From: Streptomyces sp. S.PNR 29
Lineage (GTDB): Bacteria > Actinomycetota > Actinomycetes > Streptomycetales > Streptomycetaceae
Direction of reading: 5' to 3'
Assembly: GCF_030386795.1 (NCBI RefSeq)
Contig: NZ_JANUQM010000017.1
Coordinates: 157,093 to 221,092 of the forward strand
DNA length: 64,000 nucleotides
Shown: positions 58,395-64,000 of the stretch, piece after piece
Layout: every line of letters begins with the position of its first letter
Numbering within the stretch: position 1 is the first letter of the stretch
Program-made: the position numbers and the translations under genes
The notes under the pieces: model-generated
What the model was told of the DNA's origin: nothing
Databases searched by the model: none
The model's input: only the letters and a program-made list of their open reading frames with translations

Positions 58395-59240
58395 TCACTG
58401 GGAGGACGACCGAGCGTAGTCAGGCCGCTTCACCGCCCGCAAGGCGTCCACGACGATCTTGCTCGACCGCTCAACCGTAACGGTGGCCTGTTCCTTCTCC
58501 AGAGTCTGCACCACGCCTCCAGGGATGTTGAGCGCCGGTTCCAGGTCCTGCGGCTTGCCGATGACCTTGAAACGATAGGGCGCGTTGATCTTGTTCCCGT
58601 CGACGCTCACGCTCTTGCCCGAGTCCGTGAGATAGGTGCCCGCCACGACCCGCACGCCGTTCACCTGGATCGCCTCGGCGCCGGCCGCGCGCAGCTCCTG
58701 GACCGCGTCGAGCAGCATGTCCGCCTCAACCGTCCCCTTCGTGTCCTCGATCGTCATCGTGATGCCAGGGCCCTGCGCGGCCACAGTGCCCGCCAGGATC
58801 CCGAGTTGCCGCTCCTTCTCGACCGTCTGCCTGCGAGCCTCCTCGGCCTGGTCCGAGCTGTTCTCCAGCTCGTCCCGCTGCTTCTCGAGCCCCTGCTTCT
58901 CGTCCTCAAGACGCTGAGTACGGTCGTCCAGTTCATCGAGGATGCGCACAAGATCTTCCTGCCGCGCGCCCCGCAGGGCACTGTCGCTGTCGCTGTTCGA
59001 CGCCACCTGGACGGCCAGACCGAAACCGAGACCGAACAGCAGCACCGCGACGATGAGTTGGGCCCGGGTGACGCGCGGCGGCCACAGTCCCTTCACCAGC
59101 CGCTCCCTGCCGGTCAGCTCGGGCTGCCTCTCCTCCGGAACGGCTTCCGCGGCCGCGGAAGCCGTTCCGGGCACCTCCTCGGGCAGCTCTTCACGGAGCC
59201 GGTTCTGGGGCTTCTCGTCCGCCTTCTCGTGCTCGCTCAT
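58395..59240 (-). CDS. DUF881 family membrane-anchored protein (first copy)
   Basis: 281 residues from ATG 59240; GTG 59249 overlaps the upstream stop and is an alternative. One membrane helix (AQLIVAVLLFGLGFGLAVQV), then a coiled coil (LDELDDRTQRLEDEKQGLEK), then the DUF881 domain (GPGITMTIEDTKGTVEADML, AEAIQVNGVRVVAGTYL). The topology is outside-facing. DUF881 proteins are part of the division-related gene block in actinobacteria and firmicutes; function uncertain. Confidence 0.92.
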   Translation of the reverse strand: MSEHEKADEKPQNRLREELPEEVPGTASAAAEAVPEERQPELTGRERLVKGLWPPRVTRAQLIVAVLLFGLGFGLAVQVASNSDSDSALRGARQEDLVRILDELDDRTQRLEDEKQGLEKQRDELENSSDQAEEARRQTVEKERQLGILAGTVAAQGPGITMTIEDTKGTVEADMLLDAVQELRAAGAEAIQVNGVRVVAGTYLTDSGKSVSVDGNKINAPYRFKVIGKPQDLEPALNIPGGVVQTLEKEQATVTVERSSKIVVDALRAVKRPDYARSSSQ

Positions 59241-59245
59241 CGGCC

Positions 59246-59578
59246 TCACGCCCGGAAGACGTGCCGTCGGATCGCCGCGGCGTTGGAGAAGATGCGGATG
59301 CCGAGCACGACCACGACACCGGTGGACAGCTGAGCCCCCACACCCAGCTTGTCGCCCAGGAACACGATCAGTGCGGCCACGACCACGTTCGACAGGAACG
59401 ACACCACGAAGACCTTGTCGTCGAAGATGCCGTCGAGCATGGCCCGCAGACCGCCGAAGACGGCGTCGAGCGCCGCCACGACGGCGATCGGCAGATAAGG
59501 CTCGACGGCCGCCGGAACCTCGGGCCGGACCAACAGGCCGGCCACGACTCCCACGACGAGGCCCAGTACGGCGATCAC
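59246..59578 (-). CDS. sbp: small basic protein, DUF1290 (Sbp)
   Basis: 110 residues with three membrane helices (IAVLGLVVGVVAGLLV, VVAALDAVFGGLRAML, FLSNVVVAALIVFLGDKLGV). The family lies next to DUF881 genes and ftsZ-region genes in Gram-positive bacteria and was named small basic protein in B. subtilis. The GTG overlaps the upstream DUF881 stop by four bases. Likely a membrane partner of the two DUF881 proteins. Confidence 0.94.
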   Translation of the reverse strand: MIAVLGLVVGVVAGLLVRPEVPAAVEPYLPIAVVAALDAVFGGLRAMLDGIFDDKVFVVSFLSNVVVAALIVFLGDKLGVGAQLSTGVVVVLGIRIFSNAAAIRRHVFRA

Positions 59579-60471
59579 GATGTGCCTTTCTCAGTTCTCG
59601 GCTGTGCTGTACGTACGATCACACTCGGCGCGGCAGGAAGCCGGAGGTCGTCCTCCACCGAGATGCCGGTCCGGATTCCATAGCTCTCCTGCAAGGCGTG
59701 CAGATACAGCCCGTCGGGGCTGTTCTGGAACCTGGTGCTCAGCCGCTCGCCGTCCCCCACCGCCAGCACCGTGTACGGCGGCACCAGCGGCCTGTTGTCG
59801 ACCAGTATGGCGTCACCCGCGGCCCTGATCGCGGACAGCGCCGTCAGCCGCTGCCCGTTGATGGAGACGGCCTCGGCACCCGACTCCCACAGCCCGTTGA
59901 CCACGCGCTGCATGTCCCGGTCCCGCACCCGGCCGGTGTCGGAGAACCCGGAGGTCTCCCGCGGATCGCCCTCACCGCCCGCGGTGGCTTCCTTCGCGTC
60001 GTTCACGACCAGCTTCACCCCGGGACCGTGCACCTCTGTGGCCCCCGAGAGGATGCCCACCAGCTGGGACTGGTCGCTGCCGCCGCTCTTCTCCAGCGCC
60101 TCCCGCTGCCGCGCGCTCACGTCCTCACGCAGCTTGTCGACGCTCTCCTCCAGCTTGTCCGCCGTCTCCGTCTCCCGGTCGATGCGGTCGACGAGCTCCT
60201 CGCGTTCATGGGCGACGACGGGGGCCGCGACCCGCGCCTGTGCCGCTCCGACGGTCACGACGAGGGCCGCGAGCACCAGGCCGGCGGCCAGTCCGAGCTT
60301 GGCCCTGAGGGTCTTCGGCATGCCACCGGAGCCGTCGGCCTTCTTCCGCGCGGCGGCCTCGGCGTATCCGTCGTCGAGGCTGTGGTCCATGACGTTGGTG
60401 ATCAATGACATGGACGCGTCCGGGCGTGCGGGCCGCGTAGGACTGCTCCGAACGGGGGGTTGCTGCGGCAT
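59575..60471 (-). CDS. DUF881 family membrane-anchored protein (second copy)
   Basis: 298 residues from ATG 60471. A membrane helix (LGLAAGLVLAALVVTVGAAQ) follows a 65-residue cytoplasmic tail. Then come a coiled coil (REELVDRIDRETETADKLEE) and the DUF881 domain (GPGVKLVVNDAKEATAGGEG, GAEAVSINGQRLTALSAIRA). It is the paralogue of the protein at 58395, and the two flank the DUF1290 gene with overlaps, so all three probably form one complex. No Shine-Dalgarno sequence is seen; the start may be leaderless. Confidence 0.92.
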   Translation of the reverse strand: MPQQPPVRSSPTRPARPDASMSLITNVMDHSLDDGYAEAAARKKADGSGGMPKTLRAKLGLAAGLVLAALVVTVGAAQARVAAPVVAHEREELVDRIDRETETADKLEESVDKLREDVSARQREALEKSGGSDQSQLVGILSGATEVHGPGVKLVVNDAKEATAGGEGDPRETSGFSDTGRVRDRDMQRVVNGLWESGAEAVSINGQRLTALSAIRAAGDAILVDNRPLVPPYTVLAVGDGERLSTRFQNSPDGLYLHALQESYGIRTGISVEDDLRLPAAPSVIVRTAQPRTEKGTS

Positions 60472-60578
60472 GCCGCACATCGTCGCACGTCGCGACCACT
60501 ACCCACGAACGGCCCCACCGGCGTGCCGGACAGGCCCCCTTGGGGACACTTGTCCGGCACGCACGCGTGCAGCGCGTT

Positions 60579-63074
60579 TTACCGACCCGCGCTGTCCACG
60601 ACCGCCGACCACTCGTCGAGCAGCGCCTGCGCGGAGGCGTCGTCGGGCCCCTCGGCCCACAGGTGGGTGACCGCCTCGGCAGGGTCGGGCAGCACCATCA
60701 CCCAGCGCCCGTCGGTCTCCACGACTCGCACGCCGTCCGTGGTGTCCACGAAGCGATCTCCGGCCGCTTCGACGACCCGCCGCATCACGAGCCCCTTGAC
60801 GGCCCACGGAGTCGCCAGATCCCGCTTGAGGACGTGCGCCCGCGGGATCCGCGCGTCGATCTGGCTCAGGGTGAGCTGCGTCCGCGCCACCAGCCCGATC
60901 AGCCGTACGAAGGCGGCCGTACCGTCGTAGACGCCGCTGAACTCGGGAACGATGAACCCGCCCTTGCCATCGCCGCCGAAGATGGTCCCTTCCTCACGCC
61001 CGACACGCGTCAGATCGTCGGGAGAGGTGGTCGTCCACTCGACCTGCGTGCCATGGTAGGCCGCCACCTGCTCGGCGATCCTGGTGGTGGTCACGGGCAG
61101 CGCCACCCGCCCGCTGCGCCGCTCCGCGGCGACCAGGTCCAGCATCACCAGCAGCGCCCGGTCGTCCTCGATGATGCGGCCCTTCTCGTCGACCAGAGAC
61201 AGCCGCTCACCCACCGGGTCGAACCGCACACCGAAAGCGGCCCTCGAGGACGCCACGATCTCCCCGAGCCGCACCAGCCCCGACCGCCGCATGTCGGCCG
61301 ACTCCGTCGGCCGGGACTCGTCCAGACCGGGATTGATGGTCAGCGAGTCGACCCCGAGCTTCCCGAGCAGACTCGGCAGCACGAGCCCGGCACTGCCGTT
61401 GGACGCGTCCACGACGACCTTGAGCCCCGACTCGGCGATCCCGGTCGTGTCGACGTTCCGCAGCAGGGATCCGGTGTACGAGTCGAAGACACTGGCCGGA
61501 AAATGCAGGTCACCGATCTCGCCGGGGAACGCACGCCGATACTCCTGCCGCGCGAACACCCGGTCCAGCTTCCGCTGACTGCCCTGCGACAGGTCGGCGC
61601 CCTGACTGTCGAAGAACATGATGTCCACCGAGTCCGGAACCCCGGGCGTCGTCCGGATCATGATCCCGCCGGCACTCCCCCGCGCGGTCTGCTGCCTGGC
61701 CACGGGCAGCGGTACGTTCTCCAGGTCCCGTACGTCGATGGCGCTGGCCTGCAGTGCGGAGATGACCGCGCGCTTCAACGCTCGGGCACCGCGGGAGTGG
61801 TCGCGGGCCGTGGTGACGGTGGAGCCCTTCTTCAGCGTCGTCGCATACGCGCCGGCGAGACGCACCGCCAGTTCCGGAGTGATCTCCACGTTCAGGATTC
61901 CGGACACACCGCGGGCGCCGAAGAGATGCGCCTGTCCCCGGGACTCCCAGATGACCGAGGTATTGACGAAGGCGCCGGCCTCGATGGTCTTGAACGGGTA
62001 GACCCGCACATTGCCCTGGACGATCGATTCTTCGCCGATCAGGCACTCATCGCCGATGACCGCGCCGTCCTCGATGCGGGCCGCGCGCATGATGTCCGTG
62101 TTCTTTCCGACGACACAGCCCCGAAGGTTGCTGTGCGGCCCCACGTACACGTTGTCGTGCACCACGGCCTTGTGCAGGAACGCCCCGCTCTTGACGACGA
62201 CGTTCGAGCCCACGACGGAGTGCTCGCGGATTTCGGCACCGGCTTCGACCTTTGCATAGTCCCCGATGTAGAGGGGTCCACGCAGAACGGCATCCGGATG
62301 CACCTCGGCGCCCTCCGCCACCCATACACCGGGGGAGATCTCGAAGCCGTCGATGTCGACGTCGACCTTGCCCTCCAGGACATCGGCCTGCGCCTTCACA
62401 TAACTCTCGTGGGTGCCGACATCCTCCCAGTAGCCCTCGGCAACATAGCCGTAGATCGGCTTGCCTTCCTTCATCAACTGCGGGAAGACGTCGCCGGACC
62501 AGTCGACGGGCACATCGGGCTCGACATAGTCGAAGACTTCGGGCTCCATGACATAGATACCGGTGTTCACGGTGTCCGAGAAGACCTGTCCCCAGGTCGG
62601 CTTCTCAAGGAAGCGTTCGACCTTGCCCTCTTCGTCGACAATGGTGATGCCAAATTCCAGCGGGTTGGGCACACGGGTCAGACAGACCGTGACCAGCGCG
62701 CCCTTTTCCTTGTGGAAATTGATCAGCTCGGTGAGGTCGAAGTCCGTCAGGGCATCACCGGAGATGACGAGGAAAGCATCGTCCTTCAACGCCTCTTCGG
62801 CGTTCTTGACACTTCCGGCGGTACCGAGTGGCTTCTCCTCGTTGGCATAGGTGAGCTCCATCCCGAGCTCTTCCCCGTCACCGAAGTAGTTCTTGACCAG
62901 GGAGGCCAGGAACTGGACGGTCACGACGGTTTCGTTGAGCCCATGCCTTTTGAGCAGCCTCAGCACGTGCTCCATGATCGGGCGGTTGGCCACAGGCAGG
63001 AGCGGCTTGGGCATGCTTGAGGTCATGGGACGAAGGCGTGTGCCTTCGCCTCCGGCCATCACGACGGCCTTCAT
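60579..63074 (-). CDS. sugar nucleotidyltransferase fused to a degenerate phosphomannomutase domain
   Basis: 831 residues. The N-terminal domain is a GT-A-type nucleotidyltransferase (AVVMAGGEGTRLRPMTSSMP, PKPLLPVANRPIM, VISGDALTDFDL) followed by a left-handed beta-helix hexapeptide region (GAEIREHSVVGSNVVVKSGA). The rest is phosphohexomutase-like, but where the TASHNP phosphoserine loop should be the sequence is IMIRTTPGVPDSVDIMFFD, so mutase activity is doubtful. Probably mannose-1-phosphate guanylyltransferase or a related enzyme for GDP-sugars. GAGGAGGA is 11 nt upstream. Confidence 0.92.
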   Translation of the reverse strand: MKAVVMAGGEGTRLRPMTSSMPKPLLPVANRPIMEHVLRLLKRHGLNETVVTVQFLASLVKNYFGDGEELGMELTYANEEKPLGTAGSVKNAEEALKDDAFLVISGDALTDFDLTELINFHKEKGALVTVCLTRVPNPLEFGITIVDEEGKVERFLEKPTWGQVFSDTVNTGIYVMEPEVFDYVEPDVPVDWSGDVFPQLMKEGKPIYGYVAEGYWEDVGTHESYVKAQADVLEGKVDVDIDGFEISPGVWVAEGAEVHPDAVLRGPLYIGDYAKVEAGAEIREHSVVGSNVVVKSGAFLHKAVVHDNVYVGPHSNLRGCVVGKNTDIMRAARIEDGAVIGDECLIGEESIVQGNVRVYPFKTIEAGAFVNTSVIWESRGQAHLFGARGVSGILNVEITPELAVRLAGAYATTLKKGSTVTTARDHSRGARALKRAVISALQASAIDVRDLENVPLPVARQQTARGSAGGIMIRTTPGVPDSVDIMFFDSQGADLSQGSQRKLDRVFARQEYRRAFPGEIGDLHFPASVFDSYTGSLLRNVDTTGIAESGLKVVVDASNGSAGLVLPSLLGKLGVDSLTINPGLDESRPTESADMRRSGLVRLGEIVASSRAAFGVRFDPVGERLSLVDEKGRIIEDDRALLVMLDLVAAERRSGRVALPVTTTRIAEQVAAYHGTQVEWTTTSPDDLTRVGREEGTIFGGDGKGGFIVPEFSGVYDGTAAFVRLIGLVARTQLTLSQIDARIPRAHVLKRDLATPWAVKGLVMRRVVEAAGDRFVDTTDGVRVVETDGRWVMVLPDPAEAVTHLWAEGPDDASAQALLDEWSAVVDSAGR

Positions 63075-63189
63075 GTCGGAAGCGTCCTCCTCTAAGAGAC
63101 GACGGTCTAGCCGACTTCACCCGCCAAGATTGTCCCGCACTTTTCCACCGCGGGCCATCGCGGCGCTACGGCCGCACCGAGCGGCGAGT

Positions 63190-63798
63190 TCAATCGGCCA
63201 TGGCGTCCGCACGGACCAGGCGGCGGACTTGTACCACGTAGAGGACTCCTGCCCACCAGTACAGCGTTGTACCCCATCCGGCGAACGCCCATCCGAAAAT
63301 AGCAGCGAGTGACGAGATCCATCCACTTCCGTCACTGAGCAAGAGCAGCGGGAAGGCATACATCAAGTTGAAGGTGGCGGCCTTCCCCAGGAAGTTCACC
63401 TGCGGCGGCGGATAGCCGTGCCGCCTGAGGATGCCCACCATCACCAGCAGAACCAACTCTCGCGCCAGCAGCACAATCGTCAGCCAGAGAGGCAGAATCT
63501 CGCGCCAGGTGAGGCCCACCAAAGTCGACAGGATGTAGAGCCGGTCGGCTGCGGGATCAAGCAGCCGGCCAAGGCTGCTGATCTGGTTCCACCGCCGCGC
63601 GAGCTTGCCGTCCAGGTAGTCACTGATTCCGCTCAGGGCCAGCACCAACAGCGCCCAGCCGTCGCTCTGCGGGCCACCGAACTCGGGCCTGAGGATCAGC
63701 CACAGGAAGACGGGCACGCCGACGAGACGCGCCATGCTGAGGATGTTGGGGATGGTGAGGACCCGGTCAGTCTGGACGCGGGTCTCCTGGACCTCCAC
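63190..63798 (-). CDS. CDP-alcohol phosphatidyltransferase (PgsA-like)
   Basis: 202 residues from GTG 63798, with GGAGG 7 nt upstream. The catalytic motif DG-x2-AR-x8-G-x3-D-x3-D is intact in DGKLARRWNQISSLGRLLDP, continuing AADR. Six membrane helices. It joins CDP-diacylglycerol to an alcohol head group, such as glycerol-3-phosphate, in the membrane. It is one of several such enzymes in Streptomyces, so cardiolipin or another phospholipid is also possible. It lies just inside the end of the rRNA operon. Confidence 0.93.
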   Translation of the reverse strand: MEVQETRVQTDRVLTIPNILSMARLVGVPVFLWLILRPEFGGPQSDGWALLVLALSGISDYLDGKLARRWNQISSLGRLLDPAADRLYILSTLVGLTWREILPLWLTIVLLARELVLLVMVGILRRHGYPPPQVNFLGKAATFNLMYAFPLLLLSDGSGWISSLAAIFGWAFAGWGTTLYWWAGVLYVVQVRRLVRADAMAD

Positions 63799-63854
63799 CC
63801 GGGAGCCTCCTGTGGGAAACGAGCCAACGATGCCTCCTGACCTTACCTCAACGC

Positions 63855-63898
63855 AAAAAAGCTCTGGCCCCTGGGCTGTGTGCCCAAGAGCCAGAGCT
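63855..63898 (-). terminator. rRNA operon terminator
   Basis: On the minus strand AGCTCTGGC and GCCAGAGCT form a 9-bp stem around an inner TTGGGC/GCCCAG pairing, ending in a T-run of six. It lies 10 nt past the 5S rRNA 3' end and separates the rRNA operon from the pgsA-like gene. Confidence 0.93.
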
Positions 63899-63907
63899 CT
63901 AAAAGGA

Positions 63908-64000
63908 GTTCGGCGGCGTCCTACTCTCCCACAGGGTCCCCCCTGCAGTACCATCGGCGCTGTAAGGCTTAGCTTCCGGGTTCGGAATGTAACCGGGCGT
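63908..64000 (-). rRNA. rrf: 5S ribosomal RNA, 5' end cut by window edge
   Basis: The minus strand reads CGCCCGGTTACATTCCGAAC, then GGAAGCTAAGCC, TACAGCGCCGATGGTACTGC and GGGAGAGTAGGACGCCGCC, the conserved actinobacterial 5S sequence. About 93 of the usual 120 nt are inside the window. The 16S and 23S genes should lie beyond 64000. Confidence 0.96.

Overview
The window is a 64 kb stretch of a high-GC actinobacterial chromosome, almost certainly Streptomyces. The evidence is the extreme GC at third codon positions, the many GTG starts, the frequent leaderless genes (a -10 box directly before ATG/GTG), the many TetR/LysR/MocR/PadR/LacI regulators, and the conserved actinobacterial block garA - MerR - DUF151 - MerR near the right end. 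The right edge enters the 3' end of a ribosomal RNA operon (5S rRNA, minus strand).

Layout. 1-9 kb: a truncated FAD monooxygenase divergent from its probable TetR repressor (two identical palindromic operators between them), a DinB-like enzyme, a lipoprotein, a TPR protein, uracil-DNA glycosylase, a peptide-binding lipoprotein, two short-chain dehydrogenases in tandem, and a coupled HipA-like/DUF3037 pair. 9-19 kb: a Rieske lipoprotein, an isochorismatase-fold protein, PPOX-fold flavoproteins, LysR and MocR regulators each divergent from a likely target, two EamA exporters, a lone Clp-N domain protein, an SRPBCC protein and a PadR regulator. 19-26 kb: an SDR, a decayed methyltransferase, and a four-gene aromatic ring-cleavage operon (VOC dioxygenase, FAH-family hydrolase, FAD hydroxylase, acetoacetyl-CoA synthetase) whose genes all overlap by ATGA, divergent from a TetR gene. 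27-34 kb: an MFS exporter with a TetR regulator and twin operators, a second related TetR, a PhzF protein, a CPBP protease and a glutamate-cysteine ligase family enzyme.

34-42 kb: two small Streptomyces-type proteins, then a xylan-use module made of a LacI regulator facing a four-gene operon (sugar-binding lipoprotein, two permeases, GH10 xylanase). A CGAAA-N-TTTCG operator lies in the operon leader and a 9/11 match lies in front of the regulator gene. 42-50 kb: an APC permease with a soluble tail, a DUF1707 protein, and a molybdate module (HTH-TOBE regulator, modA, modB, a 44-codon linking ORF, modC, a tandem Mop protein). 50-53 kb: gcvP behind a tandem glycine riboswitch. 53-64 kb: a PRC-barrel protein, DNA polymerase IV, then a long minus-strand block of cell-envelope and signalling genes (pgsA-like synthase, nucleotidyltransferase/phosphomannomutase-like fusion, DUF881, DUF1290, DUF881, FHA/GarA, MerR, DUF151, MerR).

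No CRISPR array, prophage, complete insertion sequence or tRNA gene was seen. The most unusual points are the twin GCTCGTACGAGC palindromes upstream of the DUF5999 gene, the linking ORF inside the molybdate operon, the 47-bp repeat inside the tandem Mop gene, a repeat-like palindrome read in frame inside a MerR gene, the degenerate phosphomannomutase active site, and the methyltransferase remnant that overlaps the end of the acetoacetyl-CoA synthetase gene.
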